From: Crotophaga sulcirostris
Lineage: Eukaryota > Chordata > Aves > Cuculiformes > Crotophagidae
Direction of reading: 5' to 3'
Length of the DNA: 64,000 bases
Assembly (NCBI GenBank): GCA_013397455.1
Contig: VYZB01000117.1
Span: 1,467,412 to 1,531,411, forward strand
The stretch's first letter is position 1. Each line of letters starts with the position of its first letter. This document shows positions 1 through 12,800 of the stretch, in pieces. The notes under the pieces were generated by a model. The model saw nothing but the letters and a program-made list of their open reading frames with translations, searched no databases and was not told the DNA's origin. Both the position numbers and the translations under genes were made by a program.

Positions 1-2560
1 GTGGTAAAAGAGCTATTTAAGTTAGAAGACAGCATCACCTCCAGCCAGAATATGTTTTACTTGTCTGAGCAAGCCAATCTCTTTCAGTCCCTCCAGTTAA
101 GAGAGGCTCTTCACTCCAATCAATGTTGAAGTAACTCTTCTCTGCAAGTTCCAGTTTGAGTTCATTTGCATTCACCATAAAGGTAACATAATTCCCAAAT
201 TTCTCTAAGCCCACTAGACTGGCTGAGAAGATAAACCCTGAGACACATGTACACTTTAATACTCTTTTCATGGTTTTGCTACCTTGGTATTTCATTTTTA
301 ACCTACAACCACCTATGTTTTTCTCCTGCTTTGTCATTTCCAGTTGATAAGCTCTGCCACACTGTTAGAGTTCCTGTCTTCAGTCCTACATGACCTGGGT
401 CAACTTCTTATTATATTTGATTTTATTTTTCATACTGCAGTCTTCTAAGTAATCCAACATCTATCTCATTCATGATAAACCCATCTCCCTTTGCATGAAG
501 GATGCATCATTACTATCATAAGCTAATGTTATTCTCAAACAACCAATTTTATGTGAAGTCATAGAAGAAAATATTAAACATAACTAGTTTCAAAACATAT
601 CTTTGAGGAACTCTGTTAGTAACACCCACTATACATATATATATATACATATATATATGTCGATACTCCATTGTTGTTGCAACCAGTTAGTTCCTTCTTT
701 GCAAGACATTTTTCAGTACGTAGCCCATTGCCATATCTCCAGTTATAATGCTAATTAACATTGAAAAAGTTAGAAAATATGCTGTGGTGATGGCATCTAG
801 TGCTTTCCCATAGGAAAGCTACTGGTTAATTTAATGCAACCCTAATTGTAAGTCCACTTGTTTTCTACTCCGCTTATCACTCTTTAAGTCCCCTTTCCTT
901 TGAAATTTACTTAGAAATTGATATTCTATTGAGATTAGACCTTGCTCTTCTTACTTTTTATCTTCTTTATTGCTGCTCTTCGGGTAATTAATTCAAGAAG
1001 AAACATATCTTGTAAAGAAATAGGACTATTGTGAGTTGTGAAACATGAAATCTGCACTTCTATTGTATGGCAGCTTAAAAATAAGGTAGGAGATTCAATC
1101 ATTCAAATGACTAACAAGTACAGTAAACAGGAGAAGAATAAAATTATGAAGACTGGAAAGAACAGTGGGGATGTTTGCCATTTTCTGTCTGTTTTCTAAA
1201 AAAAAACCTGAAGCCATTAGTCTTTGTGAGTGACTATGAGTATGAATCTGTGTGTCTCAACTGCCTGCCTGTCTAGAAAGACTTTGGAAGAGAGAGACTG
1301 CCTGTCACTACAACTCTTACAAAATGTTAGAGAACCCACTCCCCCTTACGAATCCACAGGAAACTAGGTTTTATTGTTCTACTGCTCATGAAACTAGTTT
1401 TTTTGAGAAGTGATGAAGTTATAGTGCCATAACATTGCTGTCAGTGAGGTCACACTGAAAGTTGCATTGAAACATCCCATTTAAGTGGAGAATGCTGTTC
1501 TTCAGCAAAATCTAAATTTACTCCTCAGTGTCTTTGAGCTATGAGTTCATACCTCAGTGCCATGAAGGACATCAGAAAAAAATTAGGCTGGCAATCACTT
1601 TCAAGTGAATAATTTATTTAACAAATTTAGATAGTTCCCTTTTTTGAATTGTGCCCTCTGAGTACAGGAGAACATCGTTTTTTGAATTCGTTATGTTAAA
1701 AATTCTGCTGACTATTTCCTGCAAATGGTTTCTCACATGAAAAATGGGGTCGTTCTTTCAACAGTCCAGTAATCACAGCAACCACAATTATTTCATGATC
1801 ACCAGGTAACATTCCTTCTCTCTTTGTTGTATCTTTTGCTTGTTTTATTCCAAGTCTGCAAAGACCAGAGATCTTCTCTTGTTTTATCTTCATGCACGGT
1901 TTAGCACAATGGAGCTCAGCACTCTACATCTCACTGTAATGTGAATAATAATTCAGACTATGATCTCATTTGTCAACACATATCAATCTCAGATATTCAA
2001 CAGCTCCGTTAAGATAGGCAGCAAAGCACCTCACAATATACTTAGAACACTTCCATTAAACACAAGAATTCTAAAATCCCCACTTATTGCTATGTAAGGA
2101 AAGGTCATATATAGAATGATTATTTTGGGCATATGTTGTAATGCTTAATAAGAGCAGCATTTTTCAACCAGCTAACTTAGGTAATATCCATGTCAGAGTA
2201 GATCAGTCAAGAGGATTAAACACCTTGGAAGGTCAGTCCAGAGTCAATTACAGCACCCACATCTCTCCAGTCATGCTTTTGAGATGTTCACACTCTCAGT
2301 AGGGCAGTGTGATGTTCCCAACTGGAAGCTCAGCTGCTGTGGGACAGGACCATTGATTCCTCATGAAAAATACTCCCTTCCCTTCCTCCCTGTCCCAATC
2401 CACAGAGCTAAACAGAGTGAGGTGGGGGACACAAATAAAATCAACACCTGTCACAGGAAAACTTACAGTAAACCAGAATGAAGGGGCAAATACAGTAGGA
2501 AGATCAATTTTCCTGCACACTTTGCTGTAAATTTCACTACATCTACCAATTGTGCTGGGT
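1..2560. other. No gene recognised, AT-rich non-coding DNA
   Basis: Only short, unconvincing open frames occur here, including a 100-residue one on the minus strand at 35-337 that I do not recognise. No CR1 or LTR signature was seen. The one simple repeat is an alternating TA/CA tract near 631-659. Base composition is like the rest of the window. Confidence 0.6.
631..659. repeat. Short (TA)n-rich tract
   Basis: An imperfect alternating run of TA and CATA units of about 29 bases. It is an ordinary microsatellite-like tract with no gene beside it. Confidence 0.8.
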
Positions 2561-2580
2561 CAGGGATGGTACCTGCAGTT

Positions 2581-2646
2581 TCACTAGATGATCATTGTAG
2601 GTCCCTTCCAAGTGAAAGAGTCTGTTCCATTCTAATCTTGAAGTCT
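2581..2646 (+). mobile_element. CR1 3' tail fragment
   Basis: The core GATGATCATTGTAGGTCCC followed by TTCCAA and an ATTCTAAT-like end matches the extreme 3' end of CR1 LINEs, which usually read GATGATCTTTAAGGTCCCTTCCAA and end in ATTCTATG octamers. It lies about 75 bases before a second, longer CR1 copy in the same orientation, so it may be an independent insertion or an earlier part of a nested one. Confidence 0.6.
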
Positions 2647-2720
2647 TATAGATTATGGGAGGAGAGGAAATGTATTTTGGAAGTAAATTCTAAGTTGTTG
2701 GTAAGAATTGGATTGGTTGG

Positions 2721-3153
2721 ACCTGTTGGAGCGAGTCCAGAGAAAAGCCACATGATCAGAGGGCTGGAGCAACTCTACTATGAAAACAGGCTGAAAAAGT
2801 TCAGGTCGGAGAAGAGAAGGCTCTGGGAAGACCTCATAGAGGCCTTCCAGAACCTGAAGGGGGTCTACAAGAGTAAGTAGTGATAGGATGAGGGGGAACA
2901 GCTTTGAATTGGAAGGGAGAAGATTTAGGTTAGACGTTAGGAAAAAATTCTTCACAATGTGGGTGGTGAGGCACTGGCACAGGTTGCCCAGGGAAGTTGT
3001 GGATTCCCCCTCCCTGGAAGTGTTGAAGGCCATGGATGGGGCTTTGAGCAGCCTAGGTTGGTGCGAGGTGTCCCTGCCCATGGCAGGGGGGTTGGAACTT
3101 GATGATCTTTAAGATCCTTTCTGATACAATCTGTTCCCCGATGCTATGATTCA
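2721..3153 (+). mobile_element. CR1 LINE, 5'-truncated 3' end
   Basis: This is the last part of CR1 ORF2 plus the 3' UTR. The translated stretch 2719-2877 carries the typical C-terminal ORF2 pattern (RGLEQLYYENRLKK, then SEKRRLWEDLIEAFQNL), and 2888-3112 continues in another frame with the usual [10 protein letters not shown] and [19 protein letters not shown] blocks. The two parts are separated by an in-frame stop and a frame change, so the copy is dead. It ends in an ATGCTATGATTC remnant of the CR1 terminal octamer. Length is about 430 bases against about 4.5 kb for a full element, the usual result of 5' truncation during target-primed reverse transcription. Confidence 0.9.
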
Positions 3154-3159
3154 TCTTTT

Positions 3160-4530
3160 TGCATGTAATAAATATTCAAGCCACATGTCTGTAAGGCACT
3201 AGGTTAAGGTTCTTAATATTTTATTACAAGTTATTGAAAAAGCAGGTTGGTACTTTAGTACTAACTCGTTTCTATTTTTAGTCTTAACACAGCTATAGCA
3301 TCCCCAGAAGTCTGACCACCCTGCTGTGATCAAATATCATATTTGTACAGTGAACTGCTGCCTGGATTTTAGAGTAGAGAAAATAGGGGTAGACCCTTAT
3401 TTTCAGTCTAGGCTATTAAAATAGAAAAGTCATTCTCCTTTTTCATACTTACCCATGCAAAGGAATTGTTCATGGTGGTTTACATTTTTATTGAAATTGG
3501 TGGAAGGACTTATATATAGTTAATTGGGAGTCTACATGTCTGTCACATCATTGAAAGTTGCTTGGACAATAAGGAAAAGTAATTCTGAAGTGCTAAAATA
3601 GAAATAAAAGAGGAGCTGGAAAAGTATGCTCATGGCATTACCTGCAGCATTTTTATTTCTGAATGTCTATAGAAATGTATAACTATTTTTAGGTACTAAA
3701 GTACTTATTTATTATTTGTATTAAAGTAATTCCTAGAAACACCTGTATAGGACAAGGCTTTTTGCAAATACATAGCAGGAGATGAGTTGGTCGGAAAGAG
3801 CATAGTCTAAGCAGGCAAGACAAAAAATTTTGACAGTAAGAAGTATTTCTGTAAAGATATATTTTATAAGTGGGGGAAATGACGCAGAGGAAGATTGGAT
3901 GGTACAGACCTCCAGACTGAGAGTCTTAAACTCAGGTGTTAACAAGGAGGTTATTGTCAGCAAGGTTCTCAAGCTTCCATTCCAGTCAATGCAGTTGGTG
4001 GGAGCTCAGTGTTTCAGTGTGTCCAGGATTGCTCTCTAAGTTGCACTGACCATATCTCACCCTGTCCTGTTGCCTAGGAACAGTAATCTGATTTAGATGC
4101 TCTTAGGTATCCTGTCTGTTCTTCACCTTCCTCTCAAGAAGCTAAAAAACTTCCTTCAGTCCCTCTGTTACATCTGACAGCCACATACAGATGTCTGAGA
4201 TGCACATCAAATAAGTCTCAGATGGTACCAGATAACTGTGGTTAGACAACTGAGCTCCTGTGACTATCATGGATATTTCAACAGACATGTCATCCTTATA
4301 TAGATGTCTTAATTTGAAAATATATTCTACCAGTAGGGTTTCATTTGCAGTTTTACATTTTGAAACTTGGTGTTTGTGACATTAAATAACATCATGTACA
4401 GATCATCTCCAGATTCACATATCCCTCCATGTTCTGGCTGTTCTTTAACCACCACTAGGCAATCAAAAGTCTCCTATTGATCCCGCACCATATCAGCAAA
4501 CCCTGCACATAACTCTTACACGCTGTAGGG
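3160..4530. other. No gene or repeat recognised
   Basis: Nothing supportable was seen. Small open frames on both strands (79 and 69 codons) are within chance for this composition. Confidence 0.55.
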
Positions 4531-4531
4531 T

Positions 4532-4720
4532 GTCACAGTATCACAGTATTACAAGGTTGGAAAGGACCTTTGAGATCATCACGTCCAACCTATAACCCAA
4601 TACTAACACTAACACCAACACCAACCCATCATCTAAACCATGCCACTAAGTACCTCATCTAATCTCCTCTTAGACACCTCCAGGGATGGCGACTCCACCA
4701 CCTCCCCAGGCAGCGCATGG
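4532..4720 (-). mobile_element. CR1 LINE 3' end, ATACTGTG-tail type
   Basis: Reading on the minus strand, the copy runs from the conserved CTGCCTGGGGAGGTGGTGGA block through the GAGGAGATTAGATGAGGTAC region to a 3' end of tandem ATACTGTG-like octamers. A short internal expansion (ACACTAACACCAACACC on the plus strand) is present. It belongs to the same subfamily as the copies at 16.4, 19.4, 21.1, 22.4, 44.8 and 58.4 kb. It is truncated at about 190 bases. Confidence 0.9.
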
Positions 4721-7700
4721 AATTATGCTGTGACTCAGTTATTTTGAGAATAAAATTCAGCTGCCCAAACACAACCTCTGGAGTCGCTCTGGGCACTCTG
4801 GGTTATCTCGTTGCTGCTCCAGAACAATGCAGTTCTTCTGCCACTCAGATCTGGTACAACACCTTTCCTGCCTGTAGTAACAGTCAGTCCATGCTCTTAC
4901 CCCACAGTCAGTTAACCAAACTTGAATTTTACCAAAGACAAAATGCAACGAATTAAGAGGATGCACACAGTCACCTATCACAGCTCCAATGACTTGCAAT
5001 AATTCATTATGCAGTGCAAGTCTAACCATCCCCGTCTCCTCCAAAATAATGGAGTGGTCCAGCCCAAATGGCTGGATCTCCTCAGCCTCTGTGCTAAGTC
5101 TGAGCCCATCTGCTCTTCAGTTTGGCAAAAATCCTACAAAATGACAGTCTCTGAGAAAATTCTATGTGTGCCCGGGAACTTCATACCACACACAATTGCA
5201 TCAGAGACGGTCTAAGTTGGGACTGGTGATTTCTGCTTCCAAAGGACTCAAAATGGAGCACACAACTTTGTGTGTATTACTACAGCCTGCAACAACCAAA
5301 AGCTTTTCCTTTTCTCTCCCATTTAGTCCTCTTGTTTGTGTAATCCGCTTTTTATGTCCCATCCATTGAGAAAAAGGTATGTCAGAGCAGGCACTATCAT
5401 TTACCTTCTGTTTGTACAATTGCCATGACTGCAGATCAGATGTCTGAACACTAACTCTCTTTATATATCAGTTTTTACTGGTGGTTTCTCCAGGCACTGT
5501 CCAGCCACAAGTATCTGTATATTAATGCACAATGTACAAAATTTTAGGAAAGGAAAAAGAACTTTAAATGCCAGTTCTTTTTTTTAATCTATCCTCCTTA
5601 GCTCTGAAACATTTAAAATACAAGTTATCTCCAGTGCTGGAGGGAGGGTGACCTGTGTGAAGGGAACCCTCTCCTTTTCTCACGCTGTTGTAAATGTTCA
5701 GGTCAAATGTATATCCCAGCAATGTCAGGGCAAATCGGAAGGTCCAAAATAATCCGAAAAGTAATAAAAATCTCTGTTTTTTCAGTTGCAATATAGCAAT
5801 CGCAGTAAAATACTGGCCCAGTCATATTCACTTGGCAGAAGCTTTTCCCCTAGTGTGTCTGTATTACAAGCAAATGGCTGGTAATGATTTGTGTGCATGC
5901 AACACTTCTAAGTAATTAAAACAAACCTCTGTCTGCTGCAGAATGCAAATGTACCAACAAACTAACCCAACCAGACCAGCTTTTTCTAGGCTCTGTAAAT
6001 TCACTGCAGTGAATATTGCCTTGGAATGGCCAATTGAAAGGCAACAGCTCTACGAAGCCAGCTGGACATTCACTTCTTTACAGACAAGTAACCCTCCTGC
6101 CGAGATAGCGTCGTGCATTGCCTACCCTAGCTTGAGTGTTTGAAACATGTGCCATAGTATTGACTTTTATACTGATTTCATATATAAATGATTGTTTGCA
6201 GGGAAAATGAAAGCAGTGACATAAGTTGATGTGGCAGCAGAACTTCATGCATCACTATTCAACCTCTTTATCTCCAAAATGACAAAATCCCCGAATTTTT
6301 TCCACTGAAATAAACACAGACATCGTTGAGGCATCATTTGTGATGTCACAAAACCTGTGACTTTTCACCTTCTCGGTAAGAGAAGCCCAATTGTACAGTG
6401 AGGGGTTGTATCACTTCAGCTGGGACTACATATAGCTTGTGACAAGATGAGGGCAACCGTGGAAGGCAACAGCAGATATTTTCTTTGTTGGTTTCTGCCG
6501 CCTGACACAACAGGCAAACCACTGCTATTAGCATTTGCCTTGGGAGAGGGTAACAAATGATATTGTTGTTTCAGCCTCTGTCTAGAGATATCAGTAGTCC
6601 TTCCATTTGAGTAGTCTGGAGAAGGTCAGCGTAGGAGGTAGAAAGGCACAATATTTCCCAGATGAAGGGTATGACCCCTAGAAGATGTGAAGAGACAAAG
6701 GGTGTGCATGCGTGTGCCTGTGTGACAGACATTTTCAAAGCAACTTTGAACTGACTTTTTTGGTCACAGCTAAGGAAAGAACCCTCACAGACAAACAACT
6801 CCCTACAGAAATTAAATAAAAAGCTTTCATCTGCATGGCATAGCAGGAACAATACAATGTTTAATGATCTTTGCTAAGAATCACTGTTTCTTTACCTAAG
6901 AAAGAAGCGTGTTCCTTTTCCTTGGTGTTTGCTATTGATCTTGACCCTTGTCTTTTTGCCCAATTTGGCATGCATTTGAAATTGTTCATTCATGTGTCTC
7001 ACAAGCTTTGATGTGTGTATGGTTTTGAGGAAATTGCAAATTGCTGTTGTAAGTGCATTTTCTGTATTATGGTAATTGCCTATAATATACCAAAGGACAA
7101 CGTTAAAGGAAAATATCCTGTGCACGGTTGCAGAACTTTTCAGAACTCAGCACTCAGATTAGCACAAGGAAAAATTGTGCTTTTATAGTAAATGTGATAG
7201 AGGACAGTTACTTGGTCCAAAAACTAGTATCTTAAAATATGTGTATAAACTTCTATTTCTCCTAAGATCAAATACAATAAAAAATTAGGGTGCAACAGCT
7301 TTGTAACTTCAAGAAACATTGACAGAAAATGAAAAGATAATTATTTTCTTAACTTTACATGAAATGTTCACCTTTCAACTCTCCTAACACGCATCTCTAG
7401 CAGACATTCTCTGACGAACATGCTGTCATTGTCAACTCATATCTATTGGCAAGGAAATCACTCGCAAAAGTAATTTAAATGCTGAATAGTTATCAAGGTT
7501 ATTATAAAACTACAGGAATTAAGATAAATCACACTCCTTATTTTCCTCTCTACAGCAGAATTTCTCACATCTCCCTCTATTTCCCCCCATTTAGTCACAC
7601 ATTTTCCCTTAGATATAGCAAGATTTATTTCAACTAAAAACTAGGCTTGGTTATCTAAGTTTGCCATTTAAGCTTGTGCTAATTTTGACAGACAAGGACT

Positions 7701-7984
7701 TAGAAAAAGATAACTCACTTCAGGAGATAATTCATTCACTGATTTTATATGCTTCTGTTTTGGTTGGATGAAAAGCCCTTTGAAATTACCAATTGCTCTG
7801 CATTTTCTACAGGATGAACATAAAAGACTCTCTTAAACCATGTATGTACTTCCTAAATGGTTAAATGAATTCTAATCTCTGGCTTTCTCTCTATTCAGGT
7901 CCCAACACCACGCGTTGCTTGGCTTATTCTCTCATCCACCAATTATCTAACCACTTAGGAACTGATCTCCTGGGTAATCAGTTC
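4721..7984. other. No gene recognised
   Basis: About 3.3 kb without a recognisable gene or repeat. A minus-strand open frame at 5564-5791 has a hydrophobic stretch (FLLLFGLFWTFRFALTLLGY) that could be a membrane helix, but no flanking splice signals or homology are evident and I regard it as chance. Nothing else stands out. Confidence 0.5.
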
Positions 7985-8646
7985 CAGTCCTCAGACATCA
8001 CAGGAAGTCATGTCATATCACCCCAGTCATGCATTTATCAAACTCCCTCTTAAAAGTATGTGAACTATAACTACTACTCCAAGCGCAGAGCCGATACGCA
8101 TTTATCTTCTTCGTCTAGGCTTCTACTAATTCCCTGCCTAACCATATTTATGATCAGTTTATACCTCATTTGCCCTTTATCTTCTATCTCTTCCTGGAAT
8201 TTGCCTGCTTGTAGATATTTATAAGCAATAATTACATCCTCTGCTAGATTTAATTTTGCTAGTCTGAAGAAAGTTTTAGTTCTTTTTTTTTTTTAAGGTA
8301 GTTTTTCTGTTCTTCCATTCTAGTAACACTCTTTGAATTTTAATATCTTTCTTGAATAATGCTGATGAGAGGTGTACATTGTATTCCAGGTCTGTTGCAA
8401 AAGCTTTAAAATTTCTTTCTTTATACAGAGAAATCCCACCTAATACATCCCAGTGTGCATTCTCCTGACAGCCTTGCACTGGTGGGTCACTGTCATTGTG
8501 AGCCAACTAATAATGTCTTTCATCTCTTCTGTTTTCTACTGAGAAGACTTCATCTTATAACAGACCTTCAAAACTTCCAAATCTTCCTCCAGATTTTATC
8601 CTACTGCAACTTTTCCAGTTTTCAAGGCCAGAAATTCCTGTTGTAA
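7985..8646 (-). mobile_element. Very old CR1/L3-like LINE fragment
   Basis: On the minus strand the order of blocks follows the 3' half of deep-branching amniote CR1/L3 elements of the sort abundant in turtles and crocodilians. In plus-strand reading: TCAAACTCCCTCTTAAAAGT near 8038, TGATCAGTTTATACCTCATT near 8152, TAGATTTAATTTTGCTAGTC near 8246, and TCTTTCTTGAATAATGCTGA near 8346 followed by GTATTCCAGGTCTG. The reading frame is destroyed by many stops and indels, and a 12-T run at 8283-8294 interrupts it. The fit is by eye, so limits are approximate. Confidence 0.55.
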
Positions 8647-8649
8647 GTT

Positions 8650-9695
8650 AATCCAATACTCCTATACCTTGATAATGAATCCCACATTTTTTGTCATCAC
8701 TTACTTCTGCTGATAAGGTCTTATTTTTGTTCCAATATCCTTAGTGAAAACAATGAATTACACAAGCTGCAAGAAATAGCTTTGAATAATTACAGAAATA
8801 AACTTTCCAATCTGATGACTCTCTTTTCATTATAAACAGTACTCAAATTCCACTGCAGTAAATTCTTGGAATTTTTAGTTCAATTATAAATCTTTATCTC
8901 TTCCATCTTCACAGTTTTCTATACAGAACTTTTAAATGTCTTGCTGGGGCTGAAGAGGTTCACTTCTGGAAAAAAATGTGGTCTTTAAGATTACCAAATC
9001 ATATTTACTTTGTAGATAAGTTCATAGAAACATTTTTGCAAAATTTTACGTTAATGATATGCTGAATTTTTAGGATACGAACTTTAATGTGGAGTCTATA
9101 GCAACTTAGAAAGAGTATATGTTTGGGGTTTTTTTAAATTTTTTACTAGAAGAAAGAGTTCATATATACAATGTACAAACTCTGATCTTTCCAACATGTG
9201 ACACATATCAATTCATTTAGCAGAGTGAAGGTTTTTGTTGAAATGTTACTGTGTTCTGGTAACTAGAACAAGACAGAATAAATAAATTTTTCACTACTCA
9301 TAAAATAATAGCAGTCAGCTAACCTAGATCATACACCTGCTCTCACACTTCCCTTAGATTCAACAAAAGTCTTCCTGAACAAAAAGAACTACCTTCACTT
9401 TATTTATTCATAATTCTGCTATCGCCTCCTTTTATCATATACCAATTGTCTCTGAATTCTATTAATCTTTAATATCTCTTGACCAATTTAAACCTCATAA
9501 TTAGCTTATTAATTTTAAATTATAAGAACTAAGATAAATTCAGATCTATTCTACAGAAGAACTGACTGCCTTCATTTGCATTTTGGACAAACATTTCAAA
9601 GTTCTTCCTTTCCAAAATAAGCCATATAGAAAATCTAGTCCTGTTAACAACTTTATATTAGCATTAACTCTGTCTCAGTTGGTCTGCAGAAAATG
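8650..9695. other. No gene recognised, AT-rich
   Basis: AT-rich sequence with short homopolymers. It might contain further, unrecognisable remains of the old LINE to its left. No open frame worth reporting. Confidence 0.5.
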
Positions 9696-9700
9696 AAGTA

Positions 9701-9835
9701 TCACAAAACCTCAGGATAATTTGGGTTGGAAGAGACCCCTGGATGTCCCTAACCCAACCTCCTGTCCAAAGCTGGTAAAACTAGACCAGGTTGCTCAGCT
9801 CCATGTCCAGTCAATATGTGGCTATTGCCTATCAT
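9701..9835 (-). mobile_element. CR1 LINE 3' end fragment
   Basis: The plus strand shows TTTGGGTTGGAAGAGACCCC, then AACCCAACCTCCTGTCCAAAG and GACCAGGTTGCTCAGCTCCA, the reverse complement of a standard CR1 3' UTR. The terminal octamers are decayed (TCACAAAACCTCAGGATAA). It is an older, ATTCTATG-type copy. Confidence 0.85.
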
Positions 9836-9839
9836 GGCC

Positions 9840-12800
9840 ATGGGATCTGTGAGATGTCCTGTTCACTGGATCACAAATAAAAGCATTGCCATTAGCTAAA
9901 AAAAAGTCTTTCAAAAATCACATATTTACAGAAATTTAGAGAAGTTTGCAAAGTAAGATGCTTTCTCTAGCTGTCTACCTGAATATAATGAATACATATT
10001 TAAATGTCATGTACATATGTATATAAAAATTTAAGAAATAGGGACAATCCAGTGCTAAACATGAAGAAGGAAAAAGGGAATCAAGGCTGTTCTGCATCCA
10101 ACATGTATTTTACAAAGTCGACTGAGTTAAAGCAGTTATGCCACAGAAAACACCTCCTAAATGTGCCTGCACCAGAACCATGAATGTCTCTCCCTTGTGC
10201 TGCATTAAGTATGGGCTTTTTTATGATCTACCATTTTTTTAAGTCTTCATTTTACCTTTCATTAAACATTACAAAATGTCTCTCATCAGAAAGCATTGTT
10301 TTTTATGGCAACATTTCAAGCACAGTAATTGAAGAGACTTTATTCTGCATCTAAATATGATCTCTGTTTTTCTTTTAATGAATTATTTTTACGGCGCAAG
10401 TGCATAAACAAATAAGGAAGTGAGTGGGCAAAGATGCTTAAGGTGCTTTCATAGGAACAAGCTTAATTAATATCCAGCTTTCAAGAGGAGCAATTTAGAA
10501 CCTGTATAACTTTTATTTGCAGACATTAAGAAGAAGCTATAGGGTAATTAGGAAGACCTTAGTTCTGGAAAGCTAGTTTGAAGTCTATTGCATCAGTTTG
10601 AAATTGAGCCTTCCATCAAATACTTTTTCTGTGCAGCTGTTCAAGGGAAAGTTCATCAGAGTTATAGCAGGAAGAGAAACTTGGCTGTACAACTCAAAGC
10701 AGAAGCTGGGTGGTTCACTAAACAGGTTTGGCTGACCCTTGAGAGTCCTTAAACCATTGTATCGCTGAGTGTTGGGCCAGGGAGTTGAGTCTCACCCTTA
10801 CATCAGATAGTCATAAAATGACCCAGTTTGCAACAATAATGACAATGAAAAAAGCTAAACAAGACCACAACTCAAAAACCCAGCTACAAAACCACCTGCT
10901 TAGCTTAAATCTGATAATTCCATGTACCCCTGCTGTGTCTAGACTTAGTCTTTTAAGCAAGTCTCTTGCCTTCCTCATGTGAACAGAGTAAGGGGGAGGG
11001 GGTCTACGGTTTCCACCATCACTATAACATGAGACTGAGTTGAATCTCACTGTGGCTATGAACACCTGTTATGTATTTCTCCTGCATATCCCACCCTGAC
11101 TGGTAACAGCCCTATAGAGAACCCCCTCATCTTCTATGAGATTTCTAGTCCAAAGACACTAAGAGGTTTGACACAAAAAAAATTCCCCCAAAAAGCAACA
11201 CCACCCTCCCAAACCCAAGTCTGTGCCTGTAACACCTTTTATTTAACCTATTAAGAAATCAACTATGACCACCTTCAAAATAGTTCACTTCTGAGTTGAT
11301 ATACATCTGCATATGATGCTGCCAGCGTTCAAAGCAGTTCCACAGATCTTTTTCTGAAAGGTTAATGAGGATCTCATATTATATTTTATATATCATATAT
11401 ATTGGTTTTGCTTTCACATCTTCTACCAACAAAAAAAGGTTCCTCTGAGCACTGACGTGATCTTTGGAATTTCTTCCCTGTAAGCCTGAGTTAATAAAAG
11501 AAAAGTTTTGTTGGAGGTTTCATCAGTTTCACAAGAAACTTGATGTTCACTCGCTCTTCACTCTTGCACACTGAGATTTTGTCAACCTAGGATAAGAAAA
11601 TGTCTATATTTGAACGTGCATCCACTTGCACTAAGTGAAGCAATCAAGTTGAGCCTTGTCTCACTGTGACAGCACAGAACATGTTCTACAACCATCTCTT
11701 CATCTCTCCCTTCCCACTCCTGGTTCCCAAGCTGTAGGGTTAGTCTCATTTTTTTTGTATCAGACTGCCTAGTTTGAAAAGGAGGCATTTTTTCTTTATT
11801 TTGTAGATTATGTCTGCTGTCAGCATCTGATTCAACTATAACACATTCCTTTCTCTTAACAGGAAAATTTTTTTAAGCAACTTTAAGTTTCACTTGTTTA
11901 ATTACGCTATGGTGAAAGAGACTCATTAGTAGTCCAAAGAGAAGCTTTGACTGTATTTTGGTCCATAGCTTTTCTCTCCAACCACTGCTCAGCATCAAGA
12001 ACAGTCAATCCACAGAATTATTAGTTTCTGTTATAGATAAGCTACTTCTACTTGGCATCAAAATATCTTTTTCAGTAACTAAAAATTTAACTGATCAAAT
12101 GAAACCCTAAGACATTTCAATTATTTGAAAAGAATAGCCAAAAGTGCCTATAAAATCTGGGCTATATCAATCAAATCATGACGCATGATGATTTCAAAGA
12201 TATGACTGCATCAGCTTATATAGGAAGAAAATATTTTCAAGCTTAATTACTGATACTCTAACAAACTTGGCAGTAAATTCGATTTTAACAATAACTAACT
12301 GCACAGTCATTAATCCTGGAACTTAAGCCAAATGTAGTCTTCCATACTAGGACATCTGTGATTGTCTCCTTTGGAAATTGTTCTCTGTGTATCTTATATA
12401 AGTGTAGCAGAAATCTTCCAACTCTGATTCTTTTGTTTTATTTACGGCATATGAGAAAGCAGCCTTGGAAACCTGTCAAATAAAGTTTAGAAGGAACAGA
12501 GGAAGGGAAAAAAATACAAAAATAGTTCTGATCAATTTGTTTCACTGGAAAAAAGGAATAGAAAAAAGAATTATAATTGTAATCTTCATTTACACATGCA
12601 TAAAAGACAAGATAGACACATGCAGAATGTAGTGAGAGAGAAAAAGCACCTAACAAAATTTTGATTATTGCTGAATGCTGGGGTTTGCTCAGAGAAATGG
12701 GAGTCTCCATTCTCTACTTTTTGTAGTTGAAAGAAGTCCTTTCCCCAAATCCTGGTTCTTCCCCAAAGTTACACAAACCCTCTTCCACTTCCAAGAAAAA

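Noticed and set aside
35..337. 100-codon minus-strand frame at the left edge
   Set aside because: Protein-like in places and followed by a weak donor-like GGTGATG, but no homology or partner exon could be identified.
2653..3081. 142-codon minus-strand open frame
   Set aside because: It is the antisense shadow of a plus-strand CR1 ORF2 end.
5564..5791. Frame with one possible membrane helix
   Set aside because: A single hydrophobic run in a 75-codon frame without other evidence is not enough for a gene call.
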